Below, piece after piece: positions 1 to 6,002 of a stretch of 6,441 nt of DNA. Both the position numbers and the translations under genes were made by a program. A model generated the notes under the pieces. The model saw nothing but the letters and a program-made list of their open reading frames with translations, made no database searches and was not told the origin of the DNA. This stretch comes from Nanobdellota archaeon (GTDB lineage Archaea > Nanobdellota > Nanobdellia > Woesearchaeales > JAGLGH01): NCBI GenBank assembly GCA_023144115.1, contig JAGLGH010000030.1:1-6441 (forward strand), written 5' to 3'. Position 1 is the stretch's first letter, and every line of letters starts with the position of its first letter.

Positions 1-2432
1 CGGGTTGTGCCATCTTTATTGACAAATACATCATGCTTTGCCCTTAGTATGCCTTTCACAAGATTCTCAGGTATATGTTCTTTGTTTGATGTGCCTCTTA
101 CACCTTTTATCAGATCAGGATATAGTCTCATGTTTATGTTCTTAAGAGACTGATTAAAAAGTGTCTTTATATCTATTTTCTGGCGCTTGTATATTGTGGA
201 TTTGTGCTTTTCTCCTTCATAAATTTGTGAGGGCTTATCGCATGGCTTATCAAGTACTTTGTTGCATTCTCTGCAGTAATACATTGATTGTGTCAATTCA
301 CCGCATATTTCGCATCTTCTGTAAATTGTATCTCTGTCGCATGTTTTGCATCTATATATTGGAAAATCTGAGTTTACTGATTTTGCTTCTAATGCTGCCT
401 GGAAACTCCTGAGCCTTCCGCCTTCTTCACCAATAGGGAAAAGCGTATGGGGTGTGCCTTGCAATTTTCTCATTTTTGCTTTTTCAGGCCTGCCCATTCT
501 TGCGCCAATAAATACTCCTGCTTTATCTTCAATAACGAGTTTTGATTCTTTCTGTATTATATCAAGGACATTAAAAATATTTTTATCTTCGCAGGCAGCA
601 AGGTATTTATCTAAATTGTCTAAATCTATATTTAAAGCAAATGCTGCTGCCTGATCTTTTTCAATTACAACAAATTCATTACTTACTAATATATGCGGAA
701 CCCCAAGCAGTTCAAGTGTTCTCTTGTTTTCATCATTTGGAAGAATAATCTTTATGATTTTGTCATTTTCACAAGACTTTTTTGCCTGCTTTAGCCATTT
801 TACCATATTTATGAAGCTTGCCATCTCTAGTGTGCTCCAATAATATATATATTCAGGATGAAGTGGGATTTTCAGCTTTTCTGAAATTATTCTTGCTCCA
901 GTAACAGATGGCTTTCTTTTTATTGGGTTTGATAGTATGGACTCAATATCTTCCTTTGCTATACCAATCATCTCAGAGAGTTTTAATATATCTAATGAAC
1001 CTAAATTATCAATTATTGCCTTTTCAAATTCCTGCACCCACCATTCTTCACAATAGCCTGGGGGAACAAGTTTATGCGCCCTGTTGATAAAATCTCCATA
1101 ACATAGCAAAATATCACCTAAAAAAATAATCTCTTCTATTTGAGGTCTTAATGCCTGGGCTTCATTTTCATCATCAAGTTTGACAACTGAGCCATCTTTA
1201 AGCTTTACTACTGGACCTTCCATATAATCACAGCATGTCATTGATGCTGCTTTTCCTGGCCTTTCTAGCTTTAGCTGAGTTCCTGTAGCAACAAAATTGT
1301 CAAGAACTGCCATTGTTGCAGGATGTAATGAAGCTGCTGAATAACCTGATGTTCTTGATCTGCCATACCTTAGCCTGAAACCCCCTTCTCTCAAAGGATG
1401 AGTAATAACTGGTCTTCCTGCAACAAGGTCTTTTATGAATGTATAATCAGGCTGTATTTTTAATTTTGATTTTTTTTCTTCTTTTTCAGAAGTTTTTTCA
1501 TCTCCACCTGATGATTTTCCTGCTTTTATCTTTTTCTGGAGTTTGACGAAATCTCCGATGAAATTCCAATGATCAAGCCCAAACTCTTTACCCCATTTTG
1601 ATAACTGCTTCCATAATTTTGGAGCTTTTTGACAAAGGCCTTCACCTATTACAAGACATACCCCATTTCTTATTTTATTTGTAGCTACTCTTGGAAGATC
1701 TTTATGATTTGATACTTCTATCTTTTCAGAGCCATCCCCATTGATCTGGACAGGCAGATTCTTTACCATAAATTCAATCTCTTCCTCTGAAGGAAGATAC
1801 TGAAGGTTTGTTATTCTATCATGATAATCATAAAGCTCTGTTGATGCTCTTTTGATTTCTTGTTCTGTAGGGTCATATGGCGCATACCCCATCTTCATCC
1901 TTACATAATCTGCTATTAAAACTGAGACTGAAGCTCCTGTGCCTCCAGCACTCCTTATAGGTCCTGCATAATACAAGTCAAAATATTCTTTTCCATCATT
2001 TGTTTTTCCAAGCTTGAATTCAACAAATCCTTCAATTGGTGAAGCCACAGATCCCATTGTGTGGTAAGCAAATCCTACCCTTATTCCTATATCCATAGCT
2101 TCTAATTTATCTTTGAATTTACAGAATTTCTCTTCTGCTATCTCTTCTGCTATGATAAGAGAAATACGCCAGTCAAGAGCACTGTATTTTTCTTCAAGCT
2201 CTTTTATTCTTTCAGATATTCCAGAACCTATTATATTTGGGGCTACAACAGATATAAGACCTTCTACTCTTTCAGCCATATTTGACACTGATGGAACTTC
2301 AACCTTATCCATAGGATCAAAACTTTGTTTTTTTGCAGCTTCTGCTATATCATAAGCTTTTTTTATCATGCTATCTATGTGCGCAAAGTATGCAGACATC
2401 TTTTCTGATTCGCCTTTTATGCTGCTTGCCAT
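1..2432 (-). CDS. polC: DNA polymerase D large subunit DP2, 3'-truncated by window edge
   Basis: This is the polymerase subunit of archaeal family D replicase, which pairs with DP1 in the replisome. Reading the minus strand from the ATG at 2432 gives an open frame of about 810 codons with no stop up to the window edge; the family is usually about 1,100-1,300 residues. Visible hallmarks are YYAGPIRSAGGTGASVSV (residues 154-171), the HPLREGGFRLRYGRSRTSG block (about 340-365), FIGARMGRPEKAKMRKL (from about 641) and paired cysteines C695/C698, C707/C710, C720/C723 plus C731, forming the zinc modules. A Lys/Glu/Ser-rich linker lies near residues 300-325. The catalytic NADGD aspartates of the family should lie beyond the left edge, so activity cannot be judged here. 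No intein is visible in this part. I chose M1 rather than M12 because the SEKMSAYF segment aligns, from memory, with the KEIEEYF start of Pyrococcus DP2. The gene starts 13 nt after the polB stop, without a clear Shine-Dalgarno, so it is probably co-transcribed with polB. Confidence 0.97.
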   Translation of the reverse strand, partial: MASSIKGESEKMSAYFAHIDSMIKKAYDIAEAAKKQSFDPMDKVEVPSVSNMAERVEGLISVVAPNIIGSGISERIKELEEKYSALDWRISLIIAEEIAEEKFCKFKDKLEAMDIGIRVGFAYHTMGSVASPIEGFVEFKLGKTNDGKEYFDLYYAGPIRSAGGTGASVSVLIADYVRMKMGYAPYDPTEQEIKRASTELYDYHDRITNLQYLPSEEEIEFMVKNLPVQINGDGSEKIEVSNHKDLPRVATNKIRNGVCLVIGEGLCQKAPKLWKQLSKWGKEFGLDHWNFIGDFVKLQKKIKAGKSSGGDEKTSEKEEKKSKLKIQPDYTFIKDLVAGRPVITHPLREGGFRLRYGRSRTSGYSAASLHPATMAVLDNFVATGTQLKLERPGKAASMTCCDYMEGPVVKLKDGSVVKLDDENEAQALRPQIEEIIFLGDILLCYGDFINRAHKLVPPGYCEEWWVQEFEKAIIDNLGSLDILKLSEMIGIAKEDIESILSNPIKRKPSVTGARIISEKLKIPLHPEYIYYWSTLEMASFINMVKWLKQAKKSCENDKIIKIILPNDENKRTLELLGVPHILVSNEFVVIEKDQAAAFALNIDLDNLDKYLAACEDKNIFNVLDIIQKESKLVIEDKAGVFIGARMGRPEKAKMRKLQGTPHTLFPIGEEGGRLRSFQAALEAKSVNSDFPIYRCKTCDRDTIYRRCEICGELTQSMYYCRECNKVLDKPCDKPSQIYEGEKHKSTIYKRQKIDIKTLFNQSLKNINMRLYPDLIKGVRGTSNKEHIPENLVKGILRAKHDVFVNKDGTT

Positions 2433-2445
2433 TTTCAAATATATA

Positions 2446-3942
2446 TCAAAATTTTAATATTTTAACTTCCCTTGTCTGAGTATTTAATATTGGTACTCTT
2501 GCAGGCTCAGGATGATGACCTACTTTAACCTGAAAAGGTGTGGTGCTTTGCCAACATGATCCGCAGATCATTGTTATATTTCTATAAGATGATACAGCAG
2601 TCTTATGTATATGTCCAGTTGCAAAAATGTCAGGGATCTTTGAGATTATAAGATTATCTTTTTCAGGAGATGGGATGAATAATGTTGAAGTATAGCTAGG
2701 AGCAAGGTGCCTTCGCTGAAGCAGAAATTTCATTATAAGGTCTGCCCTATCATAACCGCCATTATTCCTGATTGATTCCACATTTCTCACATAATAATCA
2801 AAAGAGTAGCCATGGTATATCAATATATCAAAACCTTCAAATTCTTCTGTCTTTCCTATATTTACAATTGAGGGATTTGAAACTAAGATTACATTAGGCA
2901 GCTCATATATAGCTGCGGCAAAATCTTCGTAAAGCGCAGGCTGTGGCTCTGCAATCCTCATCGCATCGTGGTTGCCAGGGCATATTATGATCTTTATGTG
3001 TTCAGGAATCATCTTAAGGTATTCTGCGCATTTTTCATATTGCTCTATTATATCTGTTATTTCAAGTTCACTTTCCTGGCCAGGGTAGATCCCTACGCCA
3101 TCAACAATATCTCCTATGACTAATATATGGGATACTTTAGATGCAATCTCTTTCTGCTTATCACTTCCGCTTTTCCCAGATATCCATCCTATGAATTTAA
3201 GGAATTTTTCTTCAAGAAAAAATTTAGAGCCTACATGAAAATCTGAAAGGAACATAATATATGATTCATAAGGCGCTTTCTTGAATTCTTTTGTTAAAGG
3301 TATATCTGGCAGCAGTATATTATCAACAAAAATGATATTATCACCACTTGATCCGTTGATGCCAATAATCTCATCACATACTATATCTTTTACTATTTCA
3401 AGCAATTCTGGCTTGTTTTTGTTGACAAGTATTTTTATGGAACCTGTAAGATCTTCCAGAGTGAGGATATAATTCCCATTCTTTGTCACATTTTTATCAC
3501 TTACCATACCTATTAATGAAACATTTTCTTTTTCTTTTTTGTTTATTAATCGATTTATTGAGACAATATTCTGGAGTTCAACCCTCCCTCTAAGCATGGA
3601 TTCAATTGTCTTAAATCTTTCTCTAAAATAAGAAAAGAAGTCTGCTACTGATTTTTTTTGAGGCTTTTGATCATAACTGAATTTGACAATTACATTGTCA
3701 TTTTCTGATTTTAAAGGATTTTGTTCTGTATTTATTGATTTAAGGACATTTGTGTCTATGTTCATGAGTTCCTGAGATAAGACTTCCATATTTATTTTAT
3801 CTCCTTTCTCTTTTATGAGGTTATGGATATGCTCAACTTTTTTATTATCTTTGATATAATCTAAGAATTCAGGACCTAGAAACATGTCTTTTTTGATAAA
3901 AAAGTTTACAATATCTTCTCTTTTTGAGTCTATTAATTCCAT
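2446..3942 (-). CDS. polB: DNA polymerase D small subunit DP1 (3'-5' exonuclease)
   Basis: This is the proofreading and scaffold subunit of PolD; it removes mismatched 3' ends and binds DP2. The 498-residue protein has a helical N-terminus (1-110), an OB fold (about 120-212, containing NVSLIGMVSD and LTLEDLTGSIKILV) and an Mre11-like calcineurin phosphoesterase domain (about 225-470). All expected metal-site motifs are present: D234 and H236 (SDFHVG), D278 (GDIVDG), N324-H325-D326 (CPGNHD), H377 (YHGYS) and H444-H446 (GHIH). The exonuclease is therefore predicted to be active. The C-terminal WQSTTPFQVKVGHHPEPARV block is typical of DP1. At 498 residues it is shorter than the roughly 600-residue euryarchaeal proteins, mainly through a short linker after the N-terminal region, which fits a compact genome. 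The ATG at 3942 has no obvious Shine-Dalgarno. A TATA box at 4023-4030 predicts a leader of about 55-60 nt that contains an ORB-like site. polC follows 13 nt downstream. Confidence 0.98.
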   Translation of the reverse strand: MELIDSKREDIVNFFIKKDMFLGPEFLDYIKDNKKVEHIHNLIKEKGDKINMEVLSQELMNIDTNVLKSINTEQNPLKSENDNVIVKFSYDQKPQKKSVADFFSYFRERFKTIESMLRGRVELQNIVSINRLINKKEKENVSLIGMVSDKNVTKNGNYILTLEDLTGSIKILVNKNKPELLEIVKDIVCDEIIGINGSSGDNIIFVDNILLPDIPLTKEFKKAPYESYIMFLSDFHVGSKFFLEEKFLKFIGWISGKSGSDKQKEIASKVSHILVIGDIVDGVGIYPGQESELEITDIIEQYEKCAEYLKMIPEHIKIIICPGNHDAMRIAEPQPALYEDFAAAIYELPNVILVSNPSIVNIGKTEEFEGFDILIYHGYSFDYYVRNVESIRNNGGYDRADLIMKFLLQRRHLAPSYTSTLFIPSPEKDNLIISKIPDIFATGHIHKTAVSSYRNITMICGSCWQSTTPFQVKVGHHPEPARVPILNTQTREVKILKF

Positions 3943-3956
3943 TTTTTATAAAAAAA

Positions 3957-3970
3957 TTTCCTGTGGAAAC
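3957..3970 (+). promoter_or_regulatory. mini-ORB-like initiator site in the polB leader
   Basis: TTTCCTGTGGAAAC has perfect 5-bp arms (TTTCC/GGAAA) around TGT. It differs at one position from the archaeal mini-ORB core as I recall it (TTTCCAGTGGAAAC), which Orc1/Cdc6 proteins bind. It shares the TTTC-N5-GAAA spacing with the elements at 5323-5341, 5567-5589 and 5910-5932. The following bases (six T then GG) are only a poor G-string. The site lies 15-28 nt upstream of the polB ATG, inside the predicted transcript leader. It may be an outlying origin element, a regulatory site for the replicase operon, or chance; binding is inference. Confidence 0.5.
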
Positions 3971-4022
3971 TTTTTTGGATTGGTATCTGGCGCTTTGGAG
4001 CAAGGTGATGCGAAATATAGAG

Positions 4023-4030
4023 TATATAAA
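4023..4030 (-). promoter_or_regulatory. TATA box of the polB-polC operon
   Basis: On the minus strand TTTATATA matches the archaeal TATA consensus. Transcription would start about 25 nt downstream, near 3998-4003, leaving a leader of about 55-60 nt before the polB ATG at 3942. The cdc6 stop lies about 80 nt upstream with a T run between them, which suggests that polB-polC can be transcribed separately from cdc6. Confidence 0.55.
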
Positions 4031-4031
4031 T

Positions 4032-4056
4032 GACCACCTCATGGTCTTAAAAGACT
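4032..4056. repeat. Two overlapping hairpins upstream of the polB TATA box
   Basis: GACCA (4032-4036) pairs with TGGTC (4042-4046) around a 5-nt loop. GTCTT (4044-4048) pairs with AAGAC (4051-4055) around AA. The two stems share 4044-4046, so they cannot form together. A separate 8-bp palindrome, CCTATAGG, follows at 4064-4071. As RNA these could shape the 3' end of the cdc6 transcript; as DNA they could be an operator next to the polB promoter. I see the pairing; the role is unknown. Confidence 0.4.
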
Positions 4057-4089
4057 AGGTTTCCCTATAGGATATTAATAATATACTAT

Positions 4090-4095
4090 AAAAAA
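4090..4095 (-). terminator. T-run terminator candidate after cdc6
   Basis: On the minus strand six consecutive T's begin 13 nt after the cdc6 TAA (4108-4110). Archaeal RNA polymerase often stops at short T runs without needing a hairpin. A following TATA box for polB fits termination here, but read-through into polB-polC remains possible. Confidence 0.4.
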
Positions 4096-4107
4096 CTTTT
4101 CTAATGA

Positions 4108-5319
4108 TTAATCCAGACCTAACTCTTTAATTAATATTTTATCTATTTTTTCAAGTGTATGCAATTGTACTGACATAGATATCTCCCTTGTTCTGCCATA
4201 TCTTCCTTTTGATGCCACCCTTGCATTGATTATGCCTTGCATATCAAGTTCTGCAATCACATCGCTTATTCTTCTTTGCGTGAGTGGCCTGAGTTTTATT
4301 TTTGAACATAATTTCTTATAAATATCATATACTTCTCCTGTGAGGATATTATCATTTCTTTTTTTTGTCAAATTTAATATGGCATATAATACTGTCTGGA
4401 ATTGCTTTGGCTGGGATGATACTATGTCTTGTATTCTATCCCTTTCTATCTTTTCCTCTGCTTTATCAAGGTGCTTTATAAGGACATTAGGATTGTCTTC
4501 CCTTTCTGCAATCTCTCCTGCAACTCTTATTAATTCAAGAGCTCTTCTTGCATCTCCGTGCTCTCTTGCTGCATAAGCTGCGCATTTAGGCAATAAGCCC
4601 TGCTCAATCACACCTTCCTTAAAAGCCTTTGATATTCTTTCTTTAAGTATGCTCTGTATCTGTATTGCATTATATGGAGGAAATATTATTTCTTCCTCTC
4701 CTAATGATGATCTCACCCTTGGGTCAATATTATCTATAAAAGTTAAATCATTAGATATTCCTATTAATGTAATCATAGAATTTTTAAGGTCTTCATTAAT
4801 CCTTGTCAGATTATATAATAGTTCATCCCCTACTTTCTTTACAAGCTGGTCTATCTCATCAAGCACTATAATAAGAATTTTCTTTTCACTGTCAAGAGCA
4901 CTATAAAATATTCTATATACTTCATCAGTTGGAAGGCCAGTTATAGGTATTTCTTTGCCAAGTTTTCTTGCTAATTCTGCAATAAGACGGTATTCTGTAT
5001 CTGCTATTTTCTTAAGTTTACAATTAAGATAAAATACCTCCAAAGGAATAGATTCTTTTTTAGCGACAGCAATTATCTTATTTGTAGTGTGTTTGACAGA
5101 AAGTGTTTTGCCAGTGCCTGTCTTGCCATAAATAAAAAGATTAGATGGTTTTTCAAGTTTGAGAGTAGGCGCAATAATCTGGGCAATCTTAGTTATCTCA
5201 TTATCCCTATGAGGGATAGTATCTGGAGAATAATTAGACTGTAAAACTTTTTTTTCGATAAATATAGGATCCCTTTTTAGGAATCTTTCAAATAATCCAG
5301 TAACGTTTCCTTCTCCCAT
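4108..5319 (-). CDS. cdc6: Orc1/Cdc6 replication initiator (AAA+ ATPase with winged helix)
   Basis: This protein binds ORB repeats at archaeal origins, helps open the DNA and recruits the MCM helicase. The 403 residues match the family length. Visible features in order are the family signature PHRDNEI (36-42), Walker A GKTGTGKT (65-72), Walker B VLDEID (152-157) with catalytic E155, sensor 1 around N190 (GISND), the arginine-finger region PRVRSSL (200-206), sensor 2 GDARRAL (255-261), and a C-terminal winged helix (about 300-395) whose wing includes KGRYGRTREI. All ATPase residues are intact. The start at 5319 is supported by a TATA box centred about 26 nt upstream, which predicts a leaderless mRNA beginning at or next to the ATG. 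Upstream lies the AT-rich candidate origin, and downstream the PolD genes, as in Thermococcales. An ORB-like sequence between TATA box and ATG suggests self-regulation. Confidence 0.98.
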   Translation of the reverse strand: MGEGNVTGLFERFLKRDPIFIEKKVLQSNYSPDTIPHRDNEITKIAQIIAPTLKLEKPSNLFIYGKTGTGKTLSVKHTTNKIIAVAKKESIPLEVFYLNCKLKKIADTEYRLIAELARKLGKEIPITGLPTDEVYRIFYSALDSEKKILIIVLDEIDQLVKKVGDELLYNLTRINEDLKNSMITLIGISNDLTFIDNIDPRVRSSLGEEEIIFPPYNAIQIQSILKERISKAFKEGVIEQGLLPKCAAYAAREHGDARRALELIRVAGEIAEREDNPNVLIKHLDKAEEKIERDRIQDIVSSQPKQFQTVLYAILNLTKKRNDNILTGEVYDIYKKLCSKIKLRPLTQRRISDVIAELDMQGIINARVASKGRYGRTREISMSVQLHTLEKIDKILIKELGLD

Positions 5320-5322
5320 ACT

Positions 5323-5341
5323 TTTCTATAAGAAGTCAAGG
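5323..5341 (+). promoter_or_regulatory. ORB-like site overlapping the cdc6 transcription start
   Basis: Read on the plus strand the site is TTTC-TATAA-GAAG-TCAA-GG. Over the 22 positions 5324-5345 it matches 17 bases of the right origin element (5911-5932), but it lacks the full GGGG. It covers the space between the cdc6 TATA box and its start codon, so bound Cdc6 would be expected to block initiation. The match is direct; autoregulation is inference. Confidence 0.5.
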
Positions 5342-5349
5342 TATTTAAA
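5342..5349 (-). promoter_or_regulatory. TATA box of cdc6 (leaderless promoter)
   Basis: On the minus strand TTTAAATA is preceded by an A-rich stretch that could serve as a BRE. Its centre lies about 26 nt from the cdc6 ATG, the standard TATA-to-start distance, so the mRNA should begin at or beside the start codon. No Shine-Dalgarno is present, which agrees. Confidence 0.7.
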
Positions 5350-5566
5350 CTTTTTTATTTTCATATATTATTCTTGTTTAAAAGTTTGTTATGGAATTAT
5401 TATTAAATAATATACTGGTATATTTTGTGATTTTTATCAATTTATCGTCAATAAATGTGGATTTTTCAATAATATTATTATTGTATGAGGAATATGAAAA
5501 ATTTTGTTGAAAGGTTATTTTAAAAAATATATTTTGAACTGATTTGTTTTGAGACTATAACCCTGC
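5350..5566. other. AT-rich intergenic stretch left of the origin core
   Basis: I see no open reading frame with recognisable protein character, no RNA fold and no clear repeat here. It is part of the cdc6 upstream region and probably the left shoulder of the origin. A mildly G-containing stretch around 5485-5515 has no G-string and no ORB-like dyad that I could defend. Confidence 0.5.
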
Positions 5567-5589
5567 CACCCCTTGATTTCATATGGAGA
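5567..5589 (-). repeat. Left ORB-like element of the origin
   Basis: The minus strand reads TCTC-CATAT-GAAA-TCAA-GGGG-TG. Its last 18 bases (5567-5584) are an exact inverted copy of 5915-5932. The layout of weak dyad, TCAA spacer and G-string resembles archaeal ORBs, although the central bases differ from the usual AGTG core. The G-string points away from the AT-rich core. Confidence 0.65.
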
Positions 5590-5700
5590 TTTAAAGATGT
5601 TTTGGTCTTTGTTGTTATTATTTTTAATATTTTTTAGAAGTGTTGAGATTGAGTTTTTTAGAGACTGGCTTTATAAGTTAAAGTTAAGAATTGATATGAA

Positions 5701-5804
5701 TATTTATTTATTTATTATATATATATTATATATTTATATTATATATATTATATATATTATTATTTTCAATATAGAAACAAATAAATATAATAAATAAATA
5801 AATA
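5701..5804. repeat. Perfect 20-bp A/T-only inverted repeat in the origin core
   Basis: Positions 5701-5720 are the exact reverse complement of 5785-5804; the arms are built on TTTA/TAAA tetranucleotide repeats. The spacer is 64 nt and itself mostly alternating TA. The centre (about 5752.5) nearly coincides with that of the outer ORB-like pair (about 5749.5). The structure could form a cruciform under supercoiling. The simple repeat makes part of the match easy to obtain by chance. Confidence 0.6.
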
Positions 5805-5820
5805 AATAATTTCAAAAAAA

Positions 5821-5868
5821 TGAATAATAAATAAATAAAAGAATGAATAATGAATAATGTATGAATAA
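5821..5868 (+). repeat. TGAATAA short direct repeats
   Basis: TGAATAA occurs at 5821-5827, 5844-5850, 5851-5857 and 5862-5868, all in the same orientation, in the A-rich half of the origin core. The copies at 5844 and 5851 are back to back. They could be iterated contacts for an initiator or single-strand binding protein, or a product of slippage in low-complexity DNA. Confidence 0.4.
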
Positions 5869-5895
5869 AATTTAAAAAATAAACAAAATACAAAT

Positions 5896-5966
5896 TAATA
5901 ATTAATTTTTTTCTATATGAAATCAAGGGGTGATGGAGTCTTATCTTCAATAATAATTAATTTTTT
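5896..5966. repeat. 16-bp direct repeat flanking the right ORB-like element
   Basis: TAATAATTAATTTTTT occurs at 5896-5911 and again at 5951-5966, exactly 55 bases apart. The right ORB-like element lies between the copies. The sequence is A/T-only but not a simple tandem repeat. It may be part of the unwinding region; no function is established. Confidence 0.5.
5910..5932 (+). repeat. Right ORB-like element of the origin
   Basis: The plus strand reads TTTC-TATAT-GAAA-TCAA-GGGG-TG. The 18 bases 5915-5932 are the exact inverted copy of the left element. The TTTC-N5-GAAA dyad has the spacing of the canonical core TTTC-CAGTG-GAAA. The G-string points away from the AT-rich core. Confidence 0.65.
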
Positions 5967-5973
5967 GATTTGA

Positions 5974-5981
5974 TTTTATAA
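5974..5981 (+). promoter_or_regulatory. TATA-like box upstream of the structured RNA candidate
   Basis: TTTTATAA lies in T-rich DNA about 25 nt ahead of position 6003, where a transcript covering the structured island would begin. It is a reasonable archaeal TATA box, but such matches are common in DNA this AT-rich. Confidence 0.35.
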
Positions 5982-6002
5982 TCTGCTTTTTCTCTTATGT
6001 GT

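Larger units (their letters stand above)
5585..5914. other. Extremely AT-rich core, probable duplex unwinding element
   Basis: This is the DNA between the inverted ORB-like elements. The 68 bases 5699-5766 contain no G or C, and 5701-5912 contains only 12 G/C in 212 bases. The left half is T-rich and the right half A-rich on the plus strand. Such DNA melts easily and is the expected site of strand opening at an archaeal origin. Open frames on both strands here translate to Ile/Tyr/Phe/Asn-rich low-complexity sequence and are not genes. Confidence 0.6.
5323..5932. other. Candidate replication origin (oriC)
   Basis: The non-coding region upstream of cdc6 combines ORB-like elements in inverted orientation (5567-5589 and 5910-5932), an AT-rich core between them that could unwind easily, and a third ORB-like site at the cdc6 promoter. 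Genes on both sides point away from it. Archaeal origins are commonly adjacent to their orc1/cdc6 gene with ORBs flanking an AT-rich unwinding element, so the assignment rests on established patterns plus the repeats seen here. Confidence 0.75.

Noticed and set aside
161..654. Plus-strand open frames of 83 and 102 codons
   Set aside because: They are antisense to polC, whose frame has strong family motifs throughout; they show no start signals or protein character.
1..2432. Intein or frameshift in polC
   Set aside because: The frame stays open over the whole visible length and family motifs follow in the usual order; the known intein site near the catalytic motif would lie outside the window.
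4060..4076. A further ORB copy (GGGAAACC on the minus strand)
   Set aside because: Only GAAAC agrees; the left dyad arm and the G-string are missing, so it is indistinguishable from chance.
3943..4107. Possible tRNA or C/D guide RNA in the cdc6-polB gap
   Set aside because: The hairpin at 4032-4046 has no proper anticodon loop (no T at the required position), no T-arm consensus follows, and the C and D box matches were incomplete.
5573..5797. Plus-strand open frame of 74 codons over the left half of the origin core
   Set aside because: The translation is low-complexity Ile/Tyr/Leu/Phe from TA repeats, its start lies inside the left ORB-like element, and AT-only DNA with few stops in this frame explains it.
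5785..5870. CRISPR-like array in the AAAT and TGAATAA repeats
   Set aside because: Repeat units are 4-7 bases without unique spacers; this is simple-sequence DNA.
5726..5950. Minus-strand open frame of 74 codons over the right half of the origin core
   Set aside because: It is the same low-complexity effect; it overlaps the right ORB-like element and the tetranucleotide repeats and has no family resemblance.
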